DNA from: Lethocerus indicus
Lineage: Eukaryota; Arthropoda; Insecta; Hemiptera; Belostomatidae
Length of the DNA stretch: 64,000 bases
Direction: 5' to 3'
Assembly (NCBI GenBank): GCA_019843655.1
Contig: JACDQD010000011.1
Location: 14,054,604-14,118,603, forward strand
Below the pieces are notes generated by a model that saw nothing but the letters and a program-made list of their open reading frames with translations, did not search any database and was not told the DNA's origin. Of the stretch, positions 1 to 14,600 are shown piece after piece; position 1 is the first letter of the stretch, and each line of letters starts with the position of its first letter. A program made the translations under genes and the position numbers.

Positions 1-3000
1 GATTTCTCAGAGATACGGGCTGTCGAAATAGTAATAAGAAAATTAATTCAACCAAATTTGTCCGCTCTCATACGGGAGGGACGGAGGGGGGGATTAGGAC
101 TGCCGAGAAAAGGCGACTCATTCGGAATAAATTATAAGAGAGAAAAACTAAAGGAAGGGACGATTATACGCTTGTGTCAGACTTCAAACTACCAATGAAT
201 TTGTTGCCGGCAGGCACGAATTTCCGCGATAAATAGTTTTCCGATGTGCACCAAAGCAACGAATTTTCCCAGTCAACAGTATTGATGGAGAAGTAACCAC
301 GGTTTTCCATCACATGACCTAAATGATTTCAGTAAGGCATTATAGATGGTTAGTATATGTGCTAGTAACTTTAAGGGAACTCTGTATTTTAATTTAACAA
401 TTACGGCACGGAGGGAATGTTACTGTAATTCCAGGTGTTGAGGTTGGTGTTTTTTTGAAACTCTCAAATTTTGAATGAGACGGGGGGGAAGTACGGGTGA
501 GATAAGTGCGGATCCAAGTGAACACGACAAAGCTGAATAATGTATCGGTAGGAAAGAGCAGGAGGAAATCTACCAAAAAAAGCGGATAACCTAGAATGCA
601 TTATACGGAAAACATTCGTCTGAAATAAAATCGAACGAGGAGTAGACGACCGTATTTCAACTAGCCTTCAAATCGAGTTCGTATATAATACGTCGGTTCG
701 TGGAAGATTTCGCCCTGTCAGATTCTCCTTCATGCTTTTCCAAACCGAACCGGCGACTCGGAAAAGTTTGCGATTTTGCCTGTTATTTTTGAGGACGGAC
801 AGTGGACAGGATAGTCGCCGGCCGGTTCAGATAGTCATCTAACCTCGGTTATTTCGGACAACAGAAAACGAGAAAGAGCCCCCCCCCCGGGTGCGTCACA
901 ACATATCCCTAGATGGAAACTTAAAATACCACGAGTGTTCCCCCCCAACTATGAGATCACTGCCAGGTTTAGGAGCGTGAGTCGTACCGACACCGCTTCT
1001 CCGTATCGGAAACCGAATGGAAGTCCGGACAACATCTGGCTAACTTTAGACGGAGGGCCAGGAACCTTTCTATAAAACACCCTGCAGAGTTTGAAAATAC
1101 AGAATAGCATAAAAGACTTACACTGCTACTATAGTATATCTTATTAGTCTCCTAATAATTAGAAACCCATGACAATTATCGAAGTTTTGTCCTGATCATT
1201 CTACTCAGAGCTACGTTGTAACTTAACTGAAAAACTACAATATAATAGACAATTTGAAGGAGAATGGAAATAAAAGTCAATAGAAATGAATAAGGGGAAA
1301 AATAAATCTGCGCCTTGGACTTTTAGTATGGCTATTCGTACTGCTAACCCCATTGAGGACATTCGGCTGAAAATAAGTAGAAGGAAGCAAATTTATGTTA
1401 TTACCCGTTTCATATTCACCCGGAACCAATATTCACTTATCAAAAAGCAGAATTCCAATAAAGTCGGAGGTAGACAAAACCCAAGATGAGTCCCCTAAGC
1501 TTTGTCAAACTTCTGAGGGGGGGGTTGTCTGGAAGTTCCCTTTTTTATTTTTAATAAGCAGGAAGCTGCAAGGAAAAATTATTGGCTCGTAGTTAAAGTT
1601 TGTCCTTCTGGAATTAAACGGCCGAGCAATTAATAACGGGCGAATGATCAAAGCTACGGCGGGGGGTAGGGTACGGGAGAGGTCGCGGGAATGTCCATTT
1701 AACGAACTTCACAAAATTCTCCAGCCAGAGTAGAAGGAGGAAGAGTAAGTGGAGAAATTTATATATATAGTGAAAGAGGGAAAGAGGCGGAGATTGAGGG
1801 TATGAGAGTATAACTATTTGGAGTATGACCAATACCGATGGTTCCTTCAGGAGTAATGTTTCCCGGGGCCCAGATGAGAGAATAAAGGTCTTGGACAAAC
1901 AAGAAACGAGAGGTACACAACTCAGTAAAATGGATACAAGTTTACTACATGTTCATTTTCAGACCAAGTTGTACTAGTAATTTGTTTATTCATTTTTATA
2001 AATATACATCTTATGGCTTTGATCAAATAAACGAGTGGAGACAGAAAATCCTAGCCTCTAAACCTTATTTTATTAGACTGGCAATAAATATCCTTTGTAT
2101 AAATATTGGACGTTTGAAAACTTTTCACTTCGATGCGTACTGAATCAAGAACAATTTTCAGTGTCAATTCACAATTAATTTCCTCGACGGGTTATTCGGC
2201 AATGACGAGCGAAATAATGGAACAATGATGCATTACAGGACCAAAGAGATTGGCGCTCGTGCGAACAATAGAAATCGATATAAATGACAAGGGATTCAAG
2301 AGGGCGGCGCCATCACTCCCAAACCGAGCCAGCGACACCGCATTAATCGTAGCCTTTCGGTTGTGAAATAACAAAAAAGGAAGATTAAAATCCGACAGCG
2401 ATTGCAATTTATGGCTGCGAACAGAACTGAATTCGTTCAGGTTAATGACGTCCCTCGGATTCTATACCAGCTAATAATTTGATATTATAACAGACACGTT
2501 GAAACGGGATCGAAGTTTAAATATTACAGCCGAAGTTCATTCACATCGAAATCGATCTTGACAATGGCCTGAAGAGACTTCAGCCTGTAGGAAGTTAAAA
2601 CGCAATACACGCAAGCTTTATATCATCTCGCGGCTCTGTCGAGATAAAAGAAATCCAACAAACACAAAACAGCCCCATATATGACTCTCCCGGTGTTATT
2701 TATAGAACAGAACAGTCGACACGAACTAAATTTAAATATTGTTGATAATGAGAAATTATTGGAGTAATGCTGTGGAATTAACTTCACGGAAGGAATCCAA
2801 GGATATCCTTATCTTTAGTTTGAAAGAGCAACGTAATTAAAAGCAAAGTCAGTTATATTCTTAAATCATTATTTTACTATTCTGTAATACCAATATATTG
2901 GAACAGTATTATACTGTTTTCGAACGTTAACACGAAAAATGGAGCATCCGGGATCCCGGAAGTTCGGGGTTATTCTGCTCACATAATCTAATTAGTGCCT

Positions 3001-5412
3001 AGTGAAACCCAGTATATATGCACGTCCGGGTGTGTAGTGTATATATAAATACTGTATATATATAGTAGGTGCTGAAGGTGCCGTTGTCCGAATATATTCT
3101 AAGGGGCAATAAATCAACGATTATCGGTGGTCGAGACGGCCAGCGGCTGAAAACGCGTAATTCAGGACCCTGGAGCTCGTAAAACCGCCATGGCGAGAGT
3201 GCCCCCCCTTATCGGACCCGGGATTTTTCACGCTCCCCGCTACGAGTTTTTTTTCTTATTTATTTATTTAGTGGCGACCAGAGGCGGCGCCCGGGAAAAA
3301 CAAACAGCGCCGATAAAACCCTGAACTTGGGGCGGGCGAGAGATTTTGCACGATCGTACCAATCGCTTTTATCGAGCTTTTCCAAATGAGTGAAATGAGA
3401 AATGAGAGATGAGATAATGAGAAATGTGTCGGCCCTACAATTAGTAACTCGGTGTGACGGCGGTTTATCTGGGGATCCAAAGAGAAAAGGCTAAATGAAA
3501 TATAAAAAACATATGTAACCAGCATAATCACATCGATGTTAACTTGAGACAGGGCCAGAAATTAAATACATACACCATCAAAACGTTACGAAACTGAGGA
3601 TGTATTCCATAACAGGGTGTTCCACTTAATTCGATTTCGCGCGTTTTTTCTAAAAGACCTCATCAGCAGCCCGAATAGATGTTGAACTGAACAAATATTT
3701 ACACCCATGTTGAAATTTTTCACGAAATTGGAGTATCATTCGGGGAATTTAAATTTAATCATCACGTCTTAAATGCAAATATAGGTCGATCTCAAGAGCG
3801 GTTCTGCGCCAATACTTCGGCCGGTTCAACCCAAACAAACCGACGGAAAAGATGTTTACAATATACGGGCGGTAATATCAAAAACCGTAATGAGGTTCCC
3901 GAGATTTCCGAATTAAGTCGCTATACACAATTTGCAAACGGCGAATCTCATTTCAATAACAGAAAGGTAGCTTGAGGGTTGCCGAATCGTATGAGATCAT
4001 CGTATCGATTGGTCCGCCGTTATTATAGACATATATCTTCGGCCTAATGTGAAGTCGTCCGTCATTGTAAATTTCCGGCCATCGCTCATGGCGGGATAAT
4101 TAATTCCGCGGAAAATAAGTTCCAGCTGTCTCGATTAGCCCGGGGCCCCGGCGGTCGCACGACGGCAACAAAGCGGTTTCGCGAAGTCATCGGCCAAAAG
4201 AAATAAATAAAAGCAAATATAATTCGTCGTTAAAAAGATCGAAGGACTCGAAAAAGAGACAAAAAGGCGAAGGACAAGATTAATGGACGACGGGTATTGG
4301 CAGCCGTACCGGGTCGGGTTATAAGTTGCGTACAAATAATCCCAATCGCACACGCGCTATGAATCATCCATCCACGAGATAGGGATCGGCCTTCGATCAT
4401 TCATTAATTCATAAAGTAGTAAATGACTCCAAGGGCAAATCATAAAAATGCAATCATAATTTATCAAACGTACGGTCCCTGTCCAGGACTAAATAAATCC
4501 ATTAACGAAATAAATATGTCTATAATATCGATGTCTTCAAATCGATTTCGAGTTCTTCTAATGTAATGTGTTTTGTTTGGGAAAACTGCAAAATTGTAGT
4601 ACAAATCTCCAATATAGCACATCTATATTCATGCGATATTCTGTCTCCTCTGGTCTTATCGGCCTACTATTCTACAAACATTATAGTGAAACCTACACAA
4701 CAACGAGATAAACAACGTATACACCAGAAAATTCGTAATTTATTCAGAAAAATCGGACGGCACTAAAGAACGTTTTCCTAACGGTGTTCTACTGACCGGA
4801 AAAAATACAATTCAGTGCTGAACGTCTGTCTTTAAATTCCCACGACAGTTTCACGGCATATTCCCATAGTCAATGTCGTATTATGCTTATCGGTGCAAAC
4901 AAGATTAACCAGGCGGTGTCGAACAAGGAAAGTGCCGTGAAAACGGAATAAAAACTGCGGCTTAGTTAGCAGCGAGGAGCGACTGCGAGGAGCGCGAAAC
5001 CGGGCTGTGAAAGAACCGGATTCGGGCGGAGAAGTACCGTTTAAATAACACGTTGTTCTCCCACCGGCGCAGACAACTCCATTCAGTTTGAACAATGAAT
5101 AACAGTTCCCCGTTTAGCGGACCGACGGACCCTAATAACCCAGTTTCGCCTATGTTCAATATGTTGTTGAACAATGGAAACTACCGTAGAATAACGATCA
5201 TTCAATATTGTAGACGGATTACTTGCGACGTTTCTATTTCAGTAGCCTCTGACCGACTGTCCATTTTATGAAAATCATAATTTTATGTGAAAATTATACG
5301 GTAAGCGTTCAATTTTAATCGTTAATAATGCGTGCAACACCATTATGGTAACGTTTTTGTGGTTTTGAAAACGAAAGGTGGAGACGAAAGAGTATAGGAT
5401 GAAAACACTTAC
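1..5412. other. Noncoding span at the left edge
   Basis: This is probably the continuing intron of the minus-strand gene. Open frames here are short, AT-biased and lack paired splice sites. A run of ten C lies at 879-888, and a short TTTA tract near 3253-3270. I see no RNA gene and no recognisable mobile element. Confidence 0.45.
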
Positions 5413-5455
5413 CGGTTAGATGTCTTTCCGATTGCGAGCGTGGCTGCTTCAACAC
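5413..5455 (-). CDS. Candidate 43-nt microexon C of the same gene
   Basis: An excellent minus-strand acceptor (a pyrimidine tract ending TTGTGTTTTAG) precedes GTGTTGAAGC at 5455, and a consensus donor ACCG|GTAAGTG follows at 5413. Read in the phase left by exon B (0) it encodes VLKQPRSQSERHLT plus one base, which resembles the polar, Ser-rich protein upstream. The intron would be 14.8 kb. The acceptor could alternatively lie further upstream (a CTTCTGGCAG about 105 bases away), giving a longer exon in another frame. The next exon, starting in phase 1, was not found in the remaining 5.4 kb, so the gene probably runs off the left edge. Confidence 0.5.
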
Positions 5456-6349
5456 CTAAAACACAAGAGAAGAACAGATGAGACAATATCCGGCCATATC
5501 TGTCGGATATAAATTCGCCCTGGGACGAAGGAGATTGGGGAGGCAAATCAGCAGTTGGTTCGCCTGCCAGAAGCAACCATACAGTTATATACACAGCAGA
5601 TATACATATATATAAATGTATGCAAGAAAATGTAGGCATACCTTCAAAACAATTAAATTGAAATACTCCCTAACTAAATAAATGAGTTCTTTTGTTGTTC
5701 GAAACAATTCTTACAGAATGAAAGTAGGGGTTTTCACCTTCGTTAGAATGGCTGAAATACATCTTACATTTTAGTGTAACTGTATAAGTTTTCAATCTGT
5801 ATTAATCACGAAATATATTTTGCGTAACACAAATTATAACATCGACCTAAATTGACAAAACTCTATAAAGTAAACTGGTTTCATGTAACCGTCACAGTAC
5901 AGGGATTTAAAATTTTCGCAAACTACGGCTCCAAATATTCTTACAATAAAATCAATAAATAATAATTTAAATAAAAACCAAACAATAAAATCATGTGACG
6001 AAAATAATAATGTATTGACGTGACTCCAAGAACCCTGTTTTGTTTGCGCATTAATTTTCTTAATATATAATGTAACTAAAGCTAAAATGTTTTATGTTTC
6101 ATCATGACACCAAATTTGTTTCACCCCAACGTTCTGACACAATAAAACGACATATATTTAATACACACTTTCCTGCGAGCGCTTCGATATGCGCAAATAA
6201 CTTGTTTTTTATTGATTGTGTCAGTAAGACAATGAAAGACCGGTTGTATGGGAACAATCCGGGGAGTCCGCGGTGTTACCGGCCGAGAAACTGGGTGCCC
6301 TTCTCTCGCCTATTGTCCGGCTAGGCTCCGACAATGCGCCTTTTCAACG

Positions 6350-6388
6350 GAGAAGAAGAAACAAAAAGAAGAAGAAGAAGAAGAAGAA
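6350..6388 (+). repeat. (AAG)n microsatellite
   Basis: An imperfect AAG/GAA trinucleotide repeat, interrupted once by ACAAAA. It creates short Lys/Glu-rich open frames that are not genes. Confidence 0.9.
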
Positions 6389-6480
6389 ACGAATGAAAGA
6401 ACGGCAGAGATAAAAGGAGAGGAACGATTTGCGGCCTATATTAATTAATGGGATCTTCATTTTTTTACGAGGGCCGGAGC

Positions 6481-6493
6481 AACGCCCCGATTT
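6481..6493 (+). repeat. AACGCCCCG word, copy 1
   Basis: AACGCCCCGATTT. One of four near-identical 13-14-mers in the window (see also 7950, 9296 and 39801). Confidence 0.45.
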
Positions 6494-7949
6494 CAGAACT
6501 CGGAGTAGTGATGCGGTGTTATAATGCTCAACATCGACAAAACAACTTCGAAAGTAAATATTGATTTTCTAGTGCAAATAGAAATCTAATATATCCCAGC
6601 CCCCACGTTAAAATACCAATAATTGACTTTCAATCTATAATATCCGTGCCTTATTTATTTATCGTTTATAAGAAATGATAAAAAATTGAATAGAGGTCAA
6701 CTGAAAATGTCGCTAGTAGGGTAATATTAAAATATTTATAATAGGAATATTGTCAGCTTAAAATTAGCACCGTACGACGGAAAAATCTTGTGTTGCAGTT
6801 TCGAGATTATGTAGAGTAATAGTTAGTTTAATACCAGCAAACAGCCAACTTTTCTAACTACAATCGAAATTTGCAAAGAATAAATATCCCGATATACATG
6901 TTTACATGCTTTTTATTTACATACTAACTCTGTTAACTTAATTCAGTGCACTGTTGGAATTACTTAGAATATAACACTAATTTTCTTGTTATAATTAGTA
7001 AAAGTTTCCTTGAAAGTTTCCCCTCCCTTATTTGCTCCTGGTCTCCCTATCGTCAGTAGGATTGCGTCAGTAGTGAGGCTAAACGGAAACCGAGGTCCCC
7101 CCCCCACGACCCCGGGAGTGTTTCAGACTGCGAAGAGGGTTTAAGGGTCAAGTTGGACGAGGTTCAAAGCCAACCGGAACGCTCGAGAAACGTCCCGGAA
7201 TTCGATTAGCGACAAAAGTGGGGAGTAAGAACCCAGTGTCGCCACTTGCCGGAATTTTGAGGAAGCCCGACAAAACAACTCGAGACTTGAAACTGGGTTA
7301 AATCAATTATTAGACCACTCGCACACTAACCGTTACATATTCTGTAATTATAAACGGTGACATAAGCGGAAAATTATTTTATACTAATATATAATACATA
7401 AATCAAATTCCCGATATACGGACTTTTGCTTGATGGAATACAGTTTAATACGGGAAATATCGCATTTAATTCTGAGCCCGCATTGGGCATTATTAAATTA
7501 ATCCTGTTTTTTACTGGGGAATGCTTCCTGCGCCAGATCGGCTAGGCAACCTGCATTGCAGGTGTGCTCTGAATGTTCAGGCACTCTGAAATAAATAAAT
7601 TATGAATATTACACAGAAAGGGTTGCGAGTTGATAGAAAGCTAATTATTTACAGAAATTAGTGTTGTGGAAACCAGAGCTACGCAAAGATGATTGAAATC
7701 CTTTGAAAAAGTAAAAAGTAAAGACGTGAGTGACGTATCTAGTGTATCGGCAAAGCTGTATAACTACACTGTATACTTGTAAAGGAAACATTTCGATTGC
7801 GTTTTAAGTTAAAATTTAAAGCCTAAATAAATTTTAAAAACGGGGAAATGATTTCAGTCATGAATGCATTTTAAAAGTATGGAAATTCAGAAAACGTACG
7901 CAGCTTAATTGGAGGAACTCTGAGATTTATACGCATAAAATGAACCGGG

Positions 7950-7962
7950 AACGCCCCGATCT
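7950..7962 (+). repeat. AACGCCCCG word, copy 2
   Basis: AACGCCCCGATCT. It is followed 6 bp later by GGGCATTATTAA (7969-7980), a 12-mer that also occurs at 7485-7496. Confidence 0.45.
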
Positions 7963-9295
7963 TGTATCGGGCATTATTAATCGCGGAGAACAATTTCGAA
8001 ATGGGAATAAAATTTTATTGCTCGTTCGTAAATAATTGTCACGGGCTAGGAGAAAAGGAGAAGGCGTTGACTTTCTCTTCCCGTTCCGGCCCCGCTGCCG
8101 AAATCCGATCTGGGCGTGTAGAAGTCTTGTAGTATTAATTTAGTGGGCCTACTTTACGCGGTCGGCATTATGTTTTCGGCCCGAGACTTATGGAGGAAAG
8201 TCCCGGGCAGAAAAATGGGAAGTGTCGAGCGGTACAAATATGTTGTATTCGAAAATAAATTAGGACGCATAAAGCAGAGGACATGGGTCCGGCGGGCCTA
8301 GAATAGACGGTCGGGCTATATAATTTATGTTACATATAAATATAACATTTTTTATACAGGAAATTGGTCACATTTAATGTTGACACGGTTGACACTACTT
8401 AATTTAACGCCGAATTTTCTGGCCTACTTTGGCATGGAGTGACAAACATATATTTTGTCTTCGTATTAGTAAACTGGAGTTAGCGAATTGAGTTCGTTAA
8501 TCAGTTGAATTTTTTAACTGATACAAAAGTTCGGTCCGCCGCCACAGAACAGAGTCCAGTACAACCGTTAGCACCCCTGCCATCCTTAAATAATTAGCCA
8601 TAATTCTGAAATAAGACAATTCACTGGTTTAGATCAATGTTGGGTCGCAAAGGCCCATTGAACTGCAGATTTCACCCACCGGTTTCGTTCTGTCTTTATC
8701 GTTCTATCGATTAACGCGGTTCTTATCTGCACGTATGTGGGTTATTCAAGGACGTTTAATTGTATACTGAGGTGCATATATATTATCATTAATAACTCGG
8801 CGGTAGTTGGACGGTAATTAATGTACGGCTATGGGACCCGCAGAGAGGATTACCTTCTCACATACTTTATCAATCTTTGCCAGAGTATATAGGGGACAGA
8901 GTGGAGAAGGTTCCTTGGTAGTATCTTATATTCAGGATGAGCATCAAATTGATAATTTGTCTTCATCTACCAATATTTAATTATTCACAACATAATCTAT
9001 ATTCGCCGATCATCAAATAAAGGTAAGACAACAGTATAGCCGTGATGCTTTTCTTGCAACGTTTTTTCCAAAACCGTGGCCGCCTCCAAACCAATCGTCC
9101 AAAATCGTTCGGTAATGAAAGAATATATTTTAAGGTTTCTTATTTCCTCTGCGCCCTGCGCTTTGCGCTATCACACCTCCTGTCTTATTAAGCCCGGCCT
9201 ACAGGCGTACAACAAATGCATCAACATCAGAGCGTACAACATTATTGGAATAAATGAACCGTGGACGGGTGCAATTAGACGCGCAATTAGGTATA

Positions 9296-9309
9296 AACGC
9301 CCCGGACTT
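9296..9309 (+). repeat. AACGCCCCG word, copy 3
   Basis: AACGCCCCGGACTT in a GC-rich island. It is closest in sequence to the copy at 39801. Confidence 0.45.
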
Positions 9310-10946
9310 CTTTTTTATAAGTCCGTCTCGAAGTCCGGTTTATCCGGGACACGCGGAAGGGATCTAATTGACGGTGAAGAAAACCGGAGAAGATAACCTG
9401 GCCGCGGCCAATTAGCCGGAGCAGAATTTAGATTGGGAACCGCTGCGCTGCTCGCTCGAACAGGCACAGCCTCATATCTCAGACGTGATGCGTTTTTCGA
9501 AAGTGCTGCGCGAGAGCGGTGGAAAAAAAATAGTGCAGCGGTCGTAAAATGAACGGCCATGTTACTTTCTGGTAACAAGAGTACAGATCATAAAACATTT
9601 CATGATTAAATATGTTGCCCGACTCAGTACGTATTTATGAATACATCATTTAAACGGCAAAGAATATGTCAAATAATATAAGATTTAATCCCCATGAAGA
9701 TACTGAGCAATGAAGAATATCAGCAACACAGATAAGGTACTTATTTCGAACCTAGTTGGCCATTCTGATATTAACTTAAGCGCGGCGTCGTGTAACATGT
9801 CCATTAAAATTCCCGAGGAACCATGCGTCCATGATAAATAGGCGATTAATCAATATCGGCAATAGTCTTCTAAGGCCAACCGAGAACACCTAAGCATTCA
9901 GCATGAATTACGCTCTTGCGCATAATCCGTCTTCCATATATGGTTATTAACTTCTCGCGTTCCGTCGAATCCCAATCTAGCCCGAGACCCAATTAATATT
10001 GGGGAAAAGTTCAAACGCTGTTAACATTTGGTAATAACCGCGAGACATCTCGGAGCCAGGTCTTCGCGTACGTGACAACTCAAGCGTCCGCACTCTTACA
10101 TAATAACCTTCTGGGCCAAATTGTACACAAGATAACAATCGAATGTAAACAAATTTTATAGATATTAAAATCCTTATCGGCGAGCAGCCCATTCCTTGCC
10201 GTAACTAATCGTTTGTAGAGCTTAGTCTGACCTCATCCAATGGCTAATGGCCCAGTTTCTAATTATGGAAACATTCCTCATAGTTTAAACCTGAAGTATT
10301 ACAAAAAAAACCATTGTCAATTCGCTAATGAGTGTAATTTCTGAATTTAAATTGAAATGGACACAGGAATTTAATCACATCGATAACTCTTTTTATGGCA
10401 GATAAAATGAGGGAACAGTTCCGAAATCTTAGTTCCTACCATTATATCTACACAAATTGCTAATAAATAAATATTTTATACCACATCTTATAACCCAGAA
10501 AACAATTTAACAGAATTTGACTGAATTATTCAATATTATTATTATTTTCATACAACAATACATGAATAAAATGAGCCTAACGGGCATTTTATCATAAATA
10601 TTAGAACCAACGATTCCTACTAATATATTTTTACACCACAGGCCGAAACATAAATAAGGATCATTTTGCGTCCCGTTTCCTTTCTTTCTGGAATCGAACT
10701 ATCACACCTCTTTTTTTTTATTCGGAGTGCCCTTTAAACGCGACAATGGCCAAGTGGAAAGCGCTGGAATGTTTCGGCCGGCCGTAACACTCGTCGGGGC
10801 CGAGATTTAAAATCTACTCTTCGGCGAAACAATTAGAATTACGAGCCGCAAAAGCGATGTCGAGAGACTCACAAATGTCCCTTCCATTGTTCCCGTTACA
10901 CCGAATTGGCAGTCGGTCCTGTTTGGCTCTCGCTCGTTTATCACGA

Positions 10947-10990
10947 GTGAGAGAGAGAGAGGGCGAGGGCGAGGGAGGTGAGAGGGAGAG
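10947..10990 (+). repeat. GA/GGGA-rich purine tract
   Basis: A GAGAGA run followed by GGGCGAGGGCGAGGGAGG and GAGAGGGAGAGAG. This purine-strand asymmetry can bind GAGA-type factors or form triplex DNA. Confidence 0.8.
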
Positions 10991-11648
10991 AGCTCAAGAA
11001 GCAGCTTCATTTCTACGATCAGCAGGCTTTTTTACTGTCCTCTGTCGGTGGATAATTTTTTACGGTCTGCTGAACCTTTCTAAAACCGCATACGAATGTA
11101 CTAATGATCGTCTTTCCCTCCAATGATACAATTATATTTATACAAAAAATTTTAAACAAGCACCCCCGACGATTTTATGTAACTGATCGTATTTTCCTAC
11201 TGGAAATTTGAACTGATTAAAAACAGGAGTTCGTTAAAAAATCTTGTTATCAAAAGTGAATCCTCAATACCCATAAAATCAATTACGAAATTAACCGGCA
11301 TACTAAACTCAGTACTAAACGTTTTTTTCGGGTAACGCCCAGTACACTGTGCTCAGTATCAAGGTTAATGGGATATTTACCGGGAGGTGCTCAATGTGCC
11401 GGTAGAGATGACTTTCTCGGCTACACTAAGGGGTCATACAGTCGGGAAAGTCAATACGGGTGAAGAGTGTATCAGCCCCCCTTTGGAGCAGCGCAAGCCC
11501 CCTCCACACACCCGCCGCCACTTCCAGGGCCTGACCTTTACCGAAGAACCCACTTTCACGTCGCCCGCCGACCAACCCTCGGCGCGCAAAATTTAATTAA
11601 AATCTCACCCACGTCGGAAAACTCCCATAAAAGGCCGTCTCGGGTGGA

Positions 11649-11677
11649 GGGGAAGGGGGGAGGGGAAGGGGGAGGGG
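11649..11677 (+). other. G-quadruplex-forming block
   Basis: Five consecutive G runs of 4, 6, 4, 5 and 4 bases are separated by only one or two A. This satisfies the usual G-quadruplex rule with very short loops. It lies in a GC-rich island of the long intron. Confidence 0.75.
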
Positions 11678-14600
11678 CTTAGGACGGCCGGTCGTGGACG
11701 GCTTTCACTCGGGGCCGCGATCAGGAAGTATCATTAGGCCGCTAGGCCGGATAACGTTCCTAGGCTATCTTGCTACCGTTCAATGGGTAGGAAAAGATAC
11801 ACGGGAGTGCAGGAAAAATTATTTTAATCAATATCCACATCACTTATCATATAAACAATCCGTACCAAACAATGTTTACTCAGGCACTTTTTCATATTCG
11901 AAAGACTGGAAGCCTAAACCGAAACTATCAGTGGATCTATAAGCTTCTTAACGAAAATAATAATACAGGTAGGACATATATTGGTTAGCACTGTTTAGGT
12001 AAGAGAACATAAATTCGTGTTGTATAATAGCTTGTATAACTCCCTCCCTCTCGCTCAGCTGAATTGTGTGAAGGGCTACTCCCGTGTAATCCCCACTAAT
12101 CATATATAACATAATTTGAAAGCTGGTAATAATCCCTATATTATTGGGTATCATATTACGTATGGTAATTATAACATTATTTATTATGATAAATAAGTTA
12201 TGAAAAGGTCACTTTTGAAGGGCGGACAGCAGCGAAAATTCCGAAGGTAATTATTGTGTACCGTTATTCTGAGTCAGGTAATAAAACGAGCAATAAAACA
12301 ATTTAACGTAATAGTACGAGTTATTAGTTATTTCGCTCGTATTGAACAATTACGAAACAATGAAATGTTAATAAAATTCAGTTGGTTTCAGACCGGCCCG
12401 ACTAAGGTTTAAAATAGCGCCCACTCCCTCACGGAAGCAGTTTTACGGAGCATTTGCCCAAAGGAGGATTAATATTACATGAATGGAGCAAACTAAGTGC
12501 GACTTTGGACAAACTGTTAATGCAAAACAGCATTAGAGCGAAGGCATCAAGTAACGGTCGATGAGGCGTCCGGGCCCGTTCCGCTGAATAATGGACCCTC
12601 GCGGGAGGCGGTACCGGCCTCGTATTAACGCCGACGACATACGATGCAACTCGTCAAGTTTATAGAACTTCGGGGCGGTATAATTATTCCTGTTTTATGA
12701 GGCCGGCCGGGAAAGTGGAGCGCGCGGTCAATTCGGGAGCTGAAGAAATCGAAAAGACTGGAAAAATTGTACGCTGTAATTACACCGGTGTGCGAGTTGT
12801 AAATATAAATAGGGATAATCTAAAGTGCGACGTGACAGAGTGAACGGATACGACGGTACCGGTTAGCACTAGTAGTTCAATATTCTGATAGTATTCTCGG
12901 AAGACGATCACGCTGAAATTCATTCGATAGCGATCCGTCTAGAAATATCCTAATTAGCCTCCGTTCATAATAATGCCTAAAAATAAATAATTCTCGATTT
13001 TCAACAGAATTGTTTCTGTAAAAATATCAAACCAAGTAATATACTATTGTAACGATGGTAAACGTTTGACAGTAAAAACAAAATTGACTGGAATCAATCG
13101 AAATAAATCTATCAATGAAACATAAAATCTGATTCCCGGAATCGAATCCTAAAACCTGGTATTAGTCGTTCACATTTAAACGAGGCGAGAGTTAGATGAT
13201 CGTTTTACAATACACTGTATTGTAGCATTATGGCCGCACAGAAATATGACCGTACCGGAGGATAAATAGAATTTATTCTATCCGAAAAGGCGCGATTTGT
13301 ATCAGCGGGAAATTTACGGCTGTGTTGGCAAACACAGTTTGTTTTTAACGGGGCATCGGAAAAAGGCCGGCCGCCGTTGTTGCACGTCTTTCGTCGCCTC
13401 GGCTAATAATCCGATTAAACGACGCCAAGTATTTAATCCGTGTTTGTTGGACGCCCGCGCCGTCCGTTTATTTTAATGTGGCCGGTCGCCGAATCGCGAA
13501 TATCCGATTAATCGGCAGCCGGGGGTACGAACAGACACGTGGATCGTTTACCGGAACCGGGGTTCAGGAACGGAAAATCTGATCCGATATTATCGAAGTA
13601 ATATAAATGACAACGCAACGTTATACAGGACGTTATATATAAGTACATGAAGAAGCACATGGTTTGCTCTCAATCTGCCTAGAGACTAGTTCATTAAAAT
13701 AAAGGTATGAACAAATTCATTCCATTTCATCGTGGGAAGGATGGAGTTGAGTGCAAATAATTCAACTGTAGGTTGACACCTTCAGTCAACCTACCGAAGA
13801 CCAAACCATCGAGCAGAGTCATAAGATCGCGCGGAACCACTGCATTAGGTAATTCGGTCAAAGTCGGTAGCCGGCTGGGAGGAAATGAAAAGCCATTTTT
13901 TTAATTTTCGGTTGATGGATGAGTGAAAGGGCCGCGGAAAGGGGCCCGCGCGATCGTGGGCCGTTTACCCGGCCACTTTTACTCAAATTGGAGTCCCGAC
14001 GACGCCCCAGTCATGACCGGTCGCCGATCACGACGCGCCCCCCCCTCATAACTGACGTCCGCTCGTTAATGCGTACGGAATATCAATGGCAACCCACCGC
14101 CGGACAACTTTCCATTTAAGTTACTTACGCCCGAACGAAAATAATGGGCAATTTTTTTTATCAAAACCTCAGCAACGTTAAATAAATGTTAACTACCCCC
14201 AAAATTAGAGTGGAAAAGTTTTTTCATATTGTCATACGAACTAGCTGCAATCAGAAACCTGAACCCCGATTATAAAATTGATACGTCTCCTCTAGTTAAT
14301 TTTAAAAAATATAAAAGAATTCTTTATACTCTTTAGTGTCCCTAGATATTTAAACCGATACGAAAACCTTCCTCGCCGTTCTGCGCTAGGCTAATTATCT
14401 ACCTAATATATTCAACGTTTAAAACAATTATGAACTAGTAGTCCTACTAGAGGAACGTGCGTCAAGCCAAACGTTAATTATATATATCCCGGTTATCATA
14501 CATAATTTCGTATCTAATTTCAGTTTAATGAACCCTTTCGAAACAGTATATTAATTTTCACAATGGGCCTTGCCACATTAGGGGCCCCTAAACCAACGAC

